Positions 50,101-62,200 of a stretch of DNA of 64,000 nt are shown piece by piece. The notes under the pieces were generated by a model, which saw only the letters and a list, made by a program, of their open reading frames with translations, searched no databases and was not told the DNA's origin. Source of the DNA: Sipunculus nudus. Lineage: Eukaryota; Annelida; Sipuncula; Golfingiida; Sipunculidae. The first letter of the stretch is position 1, and every line of letters starts with the position of its first letter. The translations under genes were made by a program, and so were the position numbers. Location: contig CM049316.1 of NCBI GenBank assembly GCA_026874595.1, positions 12,638,839-12,702,838 of the forward strand. Reading direction: 5' to 3'.

Positions 50101-51250
50101 TTATAGATGACTCAGTATATAGAGAGAGAGAGATACATCAACCATTCCATCACATTTATGAGACTTTTTATGTGCATGGCTTCCTGTCAGGAAATGGACA
50201 AAATTGGTTTGTCTGTTGTTACCATGTAATTGCTGTGGTAGCTTCCACCTTTGTGTGTAAGTGTGATCAGGCAAGCCATTATCTAAAAGTCAGGTCAGTA
50301 GCAGGGAATAGATCAGGAATTCCCAGACATTGGCAGGGTTTGAGACAGAGTCTGTCCCAACGGTATGTCAGTGCTGTGATTTGTATGGATTGAAAGTAAC
50401 TTTGATTTGGTGGGACATAATTGAAACTGTGTGAGTATGAACAGAGACTTTTTTTGCTGGTGAACAAGGGCTTTGTGTGGAATGACTTGTGTTTGAAGTT
50501 GCCACATGAGGTAACACACATGACTTAAACAGAAACGTTGATTTACATCAAGAGAGAAACAGCACTTCAGCCAAGTTCAAAAGATTTTTGCTTTACATAA
50601 CCTTTAATTCCTTGAAGAGGAAACAAAATAATTAAATTTCAAAGTAATTTACCTCATCTTTTTTCTTTAATTTCTTTGAGACCATCTGGCCGGGTATTGG
50701 ACAAAGCACAATATAGCAACCATCATTAAAATGCATTCAGTTTAATTGATTAATAGGATAAACAGCCAACCATAGATTCAACTGATAATCAGATACAGTT
50801 GGTATTTAAAAAGGTACATGTAATAGGGAAGTTAATTTATTATTAAAATCATTAATTTATTATTAAATCCAAATGAAGTTCTCCAATGTTCAGGATAGAA
50901 ATAATTGCACATGCCTAAGTGTGTTTTAAAAAAAACTTAATAGAGTAAGTAATAAACTAGAATTTACATCCTAAGGAATGCAAGCCTTTGTGATGCTTCC
51001 AAAACCATGTTTGCATTCACTTATTTGACCCATATTCCCATGAACATTCTGGCATGAGTTACTGTTCATTTGTGGATGTTCCTTTATGATGTTTCTGAAT
51101 CTGGATAATGTGCCAGATCCAAAACCGAAATCAAATCTATTCTTCATTGGTCCACTCCCAAAATACCTTTAAAGTTTAATAAGATTCCATTTATGTCATT
51201 GCACTAGTCCTGGGATGATACTTTTTCCTACTTTTGTTGTCTCTGTCCTA

Positions 51251-54050
51251 TTTTAGCGAACCTGTGAGCATATGCAGGGATTGGGGGTGTCCGTCCACCT
51301 ATGTTTGTACATTAACCCAAGCTATCTCAAAAACTGGTTGAGCTAGCACCACCAAATTTTATGGCAGAATCAGTCTCATGTCAAAACTTATTTTTTTGCT
51401 ATCTGCATTGACTTAAATTTTATAGGCAAAAAGCTAAAGAACATTTAAAAATCTTCTTCTCTGAAATTTCCCATCCAAATTTTTCAATATTTCACAGAAA
51501 TAATCCCTGAATCAATATGTCACAGATTTGTTTGAATGGTTTCAGTTCAGTGATTTAGGCTGAATTACAAGAAGCTGAACTTTGTCATTTCTTTATAAAA
51601 ACATACAAAAATTACAGTCTCAAGAATGACTGGAGCAATCATTGCCAGATTTTATGCAAAGGTTGGTCACATGAGTCATATTTGAAATTGAGGTATTGGT
51701 GCCACCTGCATCGACCTTTTTTGTACAAGGGTCATCAGTCATCAGTATATTAGCCCATCATTTCTCAGGAATAGCAGGAGGTAGCATCCCCAGATTTATG
51801 CAAAAATCTGTCACATATCAAATGTTGTAGGATTGAGCTTTTTGTGGTACCATCTGCATCAGCTTTCATTTTACAGGGAAAAGCTTGAAAACCTTTGAAA
51901 ATCTTCTTCTCCGAAATCATACAGCCATATTGTTCATTATTTCACAGAAATGATGCCAAGTTCTCTCAAGTTTGTCATTGAAAATGGTTTGGGTTTGATG
52001 AATTTTTGCTGAGTTACAGGAATTTGAACTTAGTCGTTTGGCCAAGTAAACATACTAACATGACAGTCTCAGAAAAGACAGGAGCTAGCATCACCAAATT
52101 TTGTGCAAATATTGGTCACATTACTTATATTTGAATTTAATAGAGGTTTTTGTGGCACTACCTACATCAAACTGTTTTCAAGGGCAAAAACCTCGTAATT
52201 TTATCCTCTTTTAGCTTAGAATTATTATTGATGAAACTGTAGTGCTGAATGTTAAATTTTTTGCAAGAATTATTCTAGGGTAGGGTTCTGTCAAGTGTAT
52301 AAGAATAGATTGGGTTTCTTGATGTTAGGTAGAGTCATAGAAAGCTGAAGTTGGTCTTGTTGCAAGTAGTAAGCCTATTACAAACTGAGGACTGCAGTAG
52401 TCTTCTTCTGCAACTCTGTTTTTTCAACTTCTGATACATTGCACAAAAATGATTCTTAGGTGGCCTTTGTTCAAGTTTACTTAAATGATTTTTGGCAGAA
52501 TGGTTGGACCTTTAACAATGAAAGGACTGTGAGATACTCTGGTAAACAAAGCTAGTACATTTATTGTATTAACAGACTGAGCTCTTTGGGTATATGAGCA
52601 GAGCTGTAAAAGCAATATAAATAATTGGTTCTATATTCAGCTTATATGTAAGATAAATCTATGTGTAAAAAATATCTGTATTCTGATTTTTCTTCCAATA
52701 GGCTTCCTAGGAAGGAAAGGGGGACATTGATTTGGGTTTGTCTGTCTGTCCCTCCGTCTGTCTGATGGTCCTTCAGGTTTTTCATTCCACTGGGACAACT
52801 TTCCCAAATTTTATCTGATTTCATTCAGATTATGGTCAGTGATTGCTCTCATGCTTACCTTGGTTGGAATTGGTTTTGGAGTGCCTGTCTCATGAGATAT
52901 AATACAATATGATATTTCATTTTTATATGATGAATAAGCATATTTAGTTTCACTAATCACCAACAGGTGTCACAGGCAGTGGACATAAATTATTTGAATT
53001 TTTTACAGTACCCACCAGGTGCTGCCATCTTTACAGCGTGGTTAAAACTATTCGTACTTACCAAAGACTTTAAAATCATCCTGGACTTGAAAGCAAAAGC
53101 AAGGAACATAAATTTCTTGAATTTGCTTTTATTCTAAACATTTAGATGAAAAAAACCTGATGAATATGTAAGCTTGAAAAAAGTATTGTAGCAAAAGTCT
53201 TTCAGTATGTGTAAATAGGTTTACCAACAGGCCAAGATTGTGTGTGTATCTATAAATAGCTTAGCAGACTGCCAACTATTTCAGATTTTTTAACAGGCCA
53301 AGTTTCAGTCTGGATCTGTTTATAGCTTTGGCAGACTGCCAATTGTATTAGATTAGGCAACAGGTCCAGACTTCATACAGTATAGCCAAATACAGGTCAA
53401 AAGTTCATTCAGTGCAGTAGCTGCAGCTGCTAATTTGTTCTGGTTCCCTCAGGCAACTGCCTTCCCCACCTGAGCTTCATCAGCCCAGTGCACTGGACTC
53501 AAGAGAAGTGTGATGTATTGGCCCGAAATTTTGACTTGTCATGCATCTTTGAAAGTTTCTGGTACACAAGACTGGTGTCACCACCTACAAAGATTTTTTA
53601 ATAGTGTATGTCCCTGCTTATTTCTCAGGATGGATTTGATATATCATCCTGAAATTGTGCATATATTTACATCTTGGATAGCTTTATAATATACAAGACT
53701 TGTGGCACCACCTTCAATTGTTTTGGGTTTCATTAGCTTAAGAGTGGTTTGATTATCTGCCTGAAATTTAACATGTTCATACATCTTCGATGACCTTCTC
53801 ATACACAAGACTGGAGGTGGCAGGCATAACCATTTTCTGTTGTTTACATCCATGCCAGTATTTCAGGAGTGATGTTTGTGTAATAGGTGCTTGTACTTTA
53901 GTTAAAAATGTTAAGTTCTTGCATTGTACATGTGCATGTCACACTTGAACTTAATTAATCAAGTACTTTTCAAATAAGCATGTTATTCTGGAAGCATTAT
54001 ACCTGATGAATATCCCATTCCACAGGTTTGCATTAGGCCTGTAGGCCTTG
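51251..54050 (+). mobile_element. Family B Helitron-like element, diverged copy
   Basis: 5' end ttttagcgaacctgtgagca, 3' end cacaggtttgcattAGGCCTGTAGGCCTTG then TT. Internal ~160-bp repeats are degenerate, and the GTGGCACCACC-type boxes are decayed, suggesting an older insertion than the others. No family A insertion inside. Confidence 0.7.
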
Positions 54051-54052
54051 TT

Positions 54053-56052
54053 CCAATTTTTGTTAAAAAAACTACTTTTAACCAGTTATTTTTGCTTTAT
54101 AGTATGCAACTAAAAATGCTGTGGATTGCCATGAAAGTGTGCTTGCATCATCATGATTGCACTTAAATAGTAACTTTTTACAGGTTTAGAATAATTTCAG
54201 TTTATTGAATTCAAATGCATCTATCAAAACGGAGAATAAATAATAACATTTGTGTTTCAGACCTACTTTTCACTTCTGTTTTCTTGCTGTCTTTTGTTTC
54301 ACTTTTGTAAAACATGTATTTCCGTTCATTCTTCATTTTTATATTTTATATAATGGTGTGCCGGACAGTTTGTTAATAAATATGCTCAACCTAAATATTT
54401 ACTTCTTAGTAGATTGACCAATGCCCCCTTGTCCTCACCATGCTTTAAAACATCATTAACTAGAAAGATGTGGAAGCTTTCAGAAGTTCTATGCAATTAC
54501 CGCAGATAAAAGCTTCCCCACCAAGCTGAACCCAGCAAGAACAACGAAGTTAATAAGGCCCGCATCCATGAAACGAGAGGGCTAATGCACAGACCTGATG
54601 GATATTGCTCACGTTATCTTCTCCTCTGACACCCAAAACTGTTTTATCACAGGGCAATGATCCAAAATACCCATCACCACTCGTGGCCAGCATGTGGCCA
54701 CTAAGCGAAGGTTTCCTGCTTCACAGTTTTTCGTTCATTTTGCCCAAATTGGTTCAAATGAATCTATTGGCCCCTGGATGGGCTAAGTGGGGCCTTCAAC
54801 AGATTCGCCACAGCTGTAGTTATTGAAAGTTATATTTAGCTTATGTACCTCCAGCAGCATAGGTGTTTCGACATTAAGAAAGTGGATTAAAATCCTTATC
54901 TCCAGTTTTTAGGAGCTAATAACACATGTACCTTCTCACCAGTTAAGTACAGAAAGACTCAGCCCCCTGTCTAGACGATGCATTACTGGGCCTTTCAGGT
55001 AATTCCAGTCCTCTGGTGATTAAGGTAATTCAACTTCTGCGTGGAAATTACCAACAGCCAATGAAACCAAAGATTTTAACCCAGGTCATTCAATTGACCA
55101 AGCTGCGGCTAGTCAGGCACAGTGTTTGGGCCTATTCTGCTGAAGTCACCACATTTTATCATTATCATATCTTCAAACTATATTCAGTTCACTGATGATA
55201 TACCTCGGTCCTAATGCAATAACATTTAACTGGACCTTATTCCTGTGGCAGGCCTAAATAACATGGTTACTATTGTGACATACTGGTTACCTTAGTGACA
55301 CAGATTTCCCTGGGCATAAGTCACCTACATTACTTTTGTTATCTTTTTGCAACACACCCCAGGCTGATCTGATTTGGTTTATTTAAATTTTGCTTACATT
55401 TTACTTGTTAGAAATATTATATACATCTAGGTAAGGAAAAAGCGACTTTGCATGTTATTTTTATTTTCTGCATATATATAACCACACAAGTGGAACATAT
55501 AATCAAATAATATGAGAAATATAGAACCAAGATATTAGAAGAGGGTGGGGGTTTGACCGAATCTGAACATTTAGTGGTAGCTTTCTGTCAGGTGTTTCTT
55601 TTTTCAGGTCTGTCACTAGGATTAAAGTTAGAGTAGACCTTGGCCGGGGGATGTCTTAGCTTGGAAGAAAATCTATCACCTTGAGGTTATTAGCCCTGCA
55701 CCCTGTTTCTCTGTTTCAAAGGGTTTTATATTTTGTCAGTTGTCCTTTGGATGATGCCACCTGTGTATTGTTAGAATAATGAATTTTGACATGCTTAATG
55801 ACGCTACTTGAGGATACACGTCATTTACAACTCTGCCTCATATTTATGATATATTGTACCAGTAGGCATATTTTATTTTCTTTCATGTTATTTGATCTGT
55901 GCTGATATTTAGAATATGCATATTTTGTATCACCAACATAATAATTTTTTTGCAAGACTCAATCTCAACGTAGATGAGATTCATACACCTGTTTTACCTT
56001 AATTACCTCATTACTTAAATACCTGATGTGTTACCTGTTTGATCTATTACAG
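54053..56052. other. Intron or 5' flank of VAC14 with possible conserved non-coding blocks
   Basis: No family repeat. 54424-54830 and 54955-55165 stand out as less AT-rich and complex, with motifs such as GATTAAGGTAATTC. No upstream VAC14 exon recognised here. Confidence 0.4.
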
Positions 56053-56220
56053 GAGGCCTCACACTATGTAACAGACCTTGTTAGGCCAGTCCTGGCCTGT
56101 TTCTCAGACTCAGACAGCAGGGTTCGCTACTATGGATGTGAGTCACTGTACAACATCGTTAAAGTGGCTCGAGGCTCTGTGCTTCCTTTCTTCAATGATA
56201 TTTTTGATGGGCTTAGTAAG
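56053..56220 (+). CDS. VAC14: VAC14 exon 'a' (first one visible)
   Basis: 168 bp, 56 codons, acceptor ttacag and donor gtgagt, phase 0 at both ends. It encodes HEAT-repeat helices with the hallmark stretch [19 protein letters not shown] and ends DIFDGLSK. The open frame to the left only runs into the intron; a methionine at 56026 lies upstream of the acceptor and is not a start. About 90 N-terminal residues of the family are missing before it, so earlier exons must exist. Confidence 0.93.
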
Positions 56221-59200
56221 GTGAGTTCTTATACTTCTCATTATGTTAGATTCTCAACTGACTAAACTGTTGAAGAAATATTTTAAAAATTGTTCTCTGT
56301 AAAATTAAGAAATATGATGCTCTGAGTACAAGCATTAAATTGTATGAAATGTGAGGTTTTGTAATGCTGTTTACATGTCCCACAGTTTCTGATTAAAGCT
56401 TTACCTTAATTAAAGCAGTCATCACAATTAAATAAAATGAGATATACACACACAAAAATCAAAAGACTGTGAATATGTGGTTAATTTATTATTGCTGTAA
56501 ACATTGCCTTGTGTCCTGATTAGACAATACACACATATAGGATATATTCAGCAGTACATGTGCTGCTATCTGGCAGGCATATATACAATCAGAATCTGTT
56601 GCTGTATGTGCCTTCTGAGATAAGGTGTAATGTCACATGATTGTTTCAGCTGACAGCAGACCCAGACCAGAATGTGAGAAGTGGCTCAGACTTACTGGAC
56701 AGACTAATGAAGGTGGGTAAAGCCAATGTTCAATGTATGCGTATGCAGTACAAAAGTGTATGCAGCTAGGAAATGCACACATATTATGTATTCTCTTGGA
56801 GCACATGCGCTTGAATTTCTATTAGTGTAGATTTTGGTTAAATTTGTTACTTTTCTGGGTCATATTACTTATCCGACCTTTTCCAAGCATTTTCGCACTA
56901 TATATGGTCCATATCTTTATTATTTACTTAATATTTGAGACAGGCAGGCAAGAAGCCACCGTCTTTAGGTCTAGCAGCCATGGCATAGCAATTGAGGATG
57001 TGCTTTCTGATTGGTTCATATGTCTATTACTGGAATCTTCAGATGGTGATACGGCTGACGTAACAATGGTTCAGCCAGTCACGCATGTACTTCAAATTGA
57101 GCCCGAAACCGATGTGCCATGGATGTCAGGCTTATAAAGGGGGCCTGCATGCCTATCTCAAATATTAAGTAAATAATAAACAGATGAACCCAACAGTGCA
57201 AAAAACGCTAGGAAAATGTCAGATAAGTAATAGTTATAAGGAAATGATCCAGAAAAGAAATATATTTAACAGAAATCTACACCAATAGAAATTCAAGCGC
57301 CTTTTCTTGGAGTGATTTCACACGTGCGTATGCAGTACATATGTATGTATACATATGCAGCACATTTTGATGGCTCACAATTGCAATTGTAAACACATAC
57401 GCATGGTAATGGATAAGGAAAGTCCACACTTTGACGTCATGTGATAGGGTATTCCTCTGGTAAATGACTTCTCTACACCTGCAGCTGTATTGTATAGACC
57501 CAATTTTGCTACATATGTTTTGCATATGCATACATGTTAATGGAATCACAGGCATCAGTTTTCTAACTACTTTACACATATGTACTATGTATGGGTTGAT
57601 AATTTGATATATATACTTATATATATATATTTCTAGGCTATATTTTGCTGGCTAGTTTATTACTTTTTGGAAATAGTTTTGCATAAATTTAATAGTTATT
57701 TTACACTCCCTGTTGTGCATTACATTAAATGGCCACTACACTTTATGTAAAAGAAACTCAGACACCATCCGAGGGAAGTGGATGTGTGAATGAAAAGCAA
57801 GGTTAATGTAGAAACGTGATATTGGACTATTTGTAGGACATTGTGACAGAGAGTGCATCCTTTGATCTTGTGGCATTTATACCCATGCTGAGAGAGAGGA
57901 TTTACACCAGAAACCCATTTGCCCGCCAATTCCTGGTGTCCTGGGTAGGTATACCTCTATAAACACATGTTTTACTGTGTTTGCATTTATTTTTTTGCTC
58001 AACTGTAAGATCATGAATAATTTGAAATTTTTATAGCTATTGACCAAGCATACATGTCTACCCATCTTATACGTAGTCAACATAGGTGCACATGTGATAT
58101 CAAAGGTATACGTTTTAGAAACCAGCAGTTAAATGATCTGAGAGAAAAGTAACATTTTTTATGCAGTACAGACTGTATTGCATAAAGGTATAATCACTTC
58201 CACTTTCATTTACAAATATTAATATACAGTTGCAACTCTAAATATACCAAAAATAAAACTGTACCTCTTTTTTTCATATTCTAAAATTTTATAAATTACT
58301 TTCATAGGCCACTTCAGCATACCACTTAGACATATGTGTCCCTATTATTTTGGTAAGACATAGTTGTCTTTTTATGTTACATGTTTTAGACAAATCACAA
58401 ATGACTAATAATTGACTGAAAATAGAGAACTAAGTAAACACTGAGTCAAACATGACTTGTACAGAAAATTGCACTAAGGTAGCCATCCATCCTTTTTCAA
58501 CAAAATTGCTACACACACCCAGTAATCTTAACATATGTGAGGAATAAACACAAAAGGAAACATGTTGATATACAATGCAAATTCCATCTGTATAGTGACC
58601 GCCTTCACTTCCTGTGCCTCACATGGCTATCAATCACAAAACATAACATGATGGGAGACATGCTGGCATGCAGTGAGAAAATCAACAAAAATACAAGGGG
58701 ATTTATCAATATATGCTGAATTATTGAATCCTTTTTGCATAGAGTATGTTTTGTTGGCAAATAAATGAACATATTTTTTCTGGTTTATTCTCAAATATAC
58801 AAAACTTAAAAGCAGTGAGGCATTCTAAAAACATTTGAAAATGTTTTTATTCCCATTGAACTGTCAATGCAGGTTTCAACATGGCTCATGGGGCTTCTCT
58901 GACTTTCAAGTACACCCTCTTACATGGTAGGGGTAAAACAGCTGCTACTATTAACAATCCCCTCACGCAAAAGTTTATTGTCTGGGTCATTCTCATTGAG
59001 ATACTCTATATATTTGTAACTGTTGTGTTTTTCAGGTCAGTGTTCTTGACCATGTCCCTGACATTGACATGCTGGTGTTTCTGCCTGAGATATTGGATGG
59101 ACTCTTTCATATTCTTGGTGACTCAAGCCCAGAGATAAGGAAAATGTTAGTCCATATAATAAAAGCACGTTGCTTTAATGAGTAAAATTATAGAGAGGTC

Positions 59201-62200
59201 AAAAGCAGCTATTTAGTTTTATTCTGTTCAAGATATGGAAATGTGAATGTGACCACAGCTATTATACAGTATTAACATTATTCCTGCTTGGACTAAACTG
59301 AGTTTACCATCGATGGTTAATTATGATTTTGTTTATTAACCACATACACAGGTTTTTTTCTGCATAGTTATAAATATACAATGATTAAGATGGAAAATTT
59401 TGAAATATAGAATTAATTACCGGTACTTTATTTCATTTGGTAATGATACATTAAGTGAGAAGCTGATTTTGAATTGTACAGTGATGTGTGTTGCTGGTAT
59501 CAGAAATAAGAACTAAATACTGTATGTGTGTTAGAGAGAGGCCAGAGGTAGCAGGTGTTTGGGAGGTGGTGTGGATATGTGTGTGTGAGTGAGGGGAGTC
59601 ATGGCTGTTCATAGATTGGGGTGTTGGTTGTGGGTTGGAAGGTCTGGAAAAAGTTATTAAATGCAGGAAATATGTCAGTGATGAGCAAAGATCAAGAAAA
59701 GACAGTGACACATGTTAACCAGGTCAACATTTATTATAACATACATTGTTTCTCCTGATTCTAATATCTATAACGGCTTACAGGTGTGAAGCAACCCTTG
59801 GAGAGTTCCTTAGGAATATCTGTAAAACAGAACGCACTCTGAACTTCCCCACCATGGCCAACATCCTGATCCTGCACAGCCAATCAACAGGTAAATACAG
59901 GTGATACAGGTGTCTACTCTGATCCTGCACAGCCAATCAACAGGTAAATACAAGTGAGACAGGTGTGTATTCTGATCCTGAACAGCCAATCAACAAGTAA
60001 ATACAGGTGATACAGGTGTGTATTCTGATCATGCACAGCCAATAATCAGGTAAATACAGGTGATACAGGTGTGTATTCTGATCTTGCACAGCCAATCAAC
60101 AAGTAAATACAGGTGATACAGGTGTGTATTCTGATCATGCACAGCCAATAATCAGGTAAATACAGGTGATACAGGTGTGTATTCTGATCCTGAACAGCCA
60201 ATCAACAAGTAAATACAGGTGATACAGGTGTGTATTCTGATCATGCACAGCCAATAATCAGGTAAATACAGGTGATACTGATGTGTATTCTGATCCTGCA
60301 CAGCGAATCAGCAGGTAAATACAGATGATACAGGTGTGTATTCTGATCCTGAACAGCCAATCAACAAGTAAATACAGGTGATACAGGTGTGTATTCTGAT
60401 CATGCACAGCCAATAATCAGGTAAATACAGGTGATACTGATGTGTATTCTGATCCTGCACAGCCAATCATCAGGTAAATACAGGTGTGTATTCTGATCCT
60501 GCACAGCCAAACAACAGGTAAATACAGGTGTAATCCTTATCCTACACAGTTAACAGGTAAATACATGGGGTTTTTTTTTCGGGTGTATATTCTCAACTTT
60601 CCCACCATGGCCAACATCCTAATCCTACTTGTTATACAGCTGACATAACTTATAGAACTGAGTACATGTAGGTAATATAGCTGTAAAGCTGACTGAAGTT
60701 GTTTAAAGACATGTCTTTGGTTATAGGGATTATAATGGTGTATGTTTGATTATACAAATTATAGAAGTGTGCAAAAGGTAGTGCAACTGATTATACAGGT
60801 TATCTACAGCTGATTATTCAGTGTAAGTCTATTAAAAACACATAAGGGTATATATTAACTTGCTTCAAAAATGCTGTAAGAAAAGGAAGTAGCTTATGTA
60901 CTCTGACTTATAAATATAGGTTATATAGTATAATCCCCTGTTAACCTTTCAGATTCTCTGATCCAACTGACTGCCATCTCCTGGCTTAGGGAGCTGATGT
61001 ACTCTAGCTTACTATACAGGTTATAGCTCACCTCCTGTTAACCTTTCAGATGCTTTGATACAGCTGACTGCCATCTCCTGGCTAAAGGGGTCAGATTCTC
61101 AGATCCAGCTGACTGCCATCTCCTGGCTTAAGGAGCTGATGTACTCTAGCTTACCATACAGATTATAACTCGGCTCCTGTTAACATTTCAGATGCTCTGA
61201 TCCAGCTGACTGCCATCTCCTGGCTTATGGAGCTGATGTACTCTAGCTTACTATACAGGTTATAGCTCACCTCCTGTTAACCTTTCAGATGCTTTGATAC
61301 AGCTGACTGCAATCTCCTGGCTAAAGGGGTCAGATTCTCAGATCCAGCTGACTGCCATCTCCTGGCTTAAGGAGCTGATGTACTCTGGCTTACCATACAG
61401 ATTATAACTCGGCTCCTGTTAACCTTTCAGATGCTCTGATCCAGCTGACTGCCATCTCCTGGCTTAAGGAGCTGATGTACTCTAGCTTACTATATACAGG
61501 TTCTAACTCACCTACTTTCAACCTTTCAGATGTTCTGATCCAGCTGACCACCATCTCCTGGCTTAAGGAGCTTATGTGCTCTAGCTTACTATACAGGTTA
61601 TAACTCACCGCCTGTTAACCTTTCAGATGCTCTGATCCAGCTGACTGCCATCTCCTCGCTAAAGGAGCTGATGTACTCTATCTTATTATACAGGTTATAA
61701 CTCACCTCCTGTTAACCTTTCAGATGCTCTGATCCAGCTGACTGCCATCTCCTGGCTTAAGGAGCTGATCCTGCTGTCAGGCCGGACCATGATCCCCTAC
61801 ACCTCTGGTATCCTGACCGCTGTACATCCTTGCCTGGCCTATGAGAACCCAAAGAGGAAAAGTATCCTTTTAATAAATGCCAAAATCATTTGCTGCATTG
61901 TTTTTATGCAACCATTATATTTGAAGGGGTTTTCTGTTTTTTATTCCTAAAATTAACTTAGACTTGTGAAAGTTTTGTAATCATACAGTTTCTTTGCCAA
62001 ACAGCAAATAATCTGTTAAAATTATATTGAAAACCCCAGGAAAATATGGCAGAGATTGAGTAAGGCATGTTTAGAAACCTTGAACTGATAATTTATACTG
62101 TATTTATCAAAATGGCAGACAGTCTTTTCAGTATATATATATTAAATGAGTTGATCTTTTCTATTGTGTTCCATAATATCTGTGCTTTATTGTGTTGCAT

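Noticed and set aside
54605-54826. 73-codon frame containing 'QGNDPK', reminiscent of a Tc1/mariner transposase stretch
   Set aside because: The match is a few residues only, with no DDE context or TIRs nearby.
58881-59138. 85-codon frame over VAC14 exon d
   Set aside because: It uses a different frame from the VAC14 protein and crosses the acceptor.
61402-61608. 68-codon minus-strand frame
   Set aside because: It is antisense to the duplicated exon f starts.
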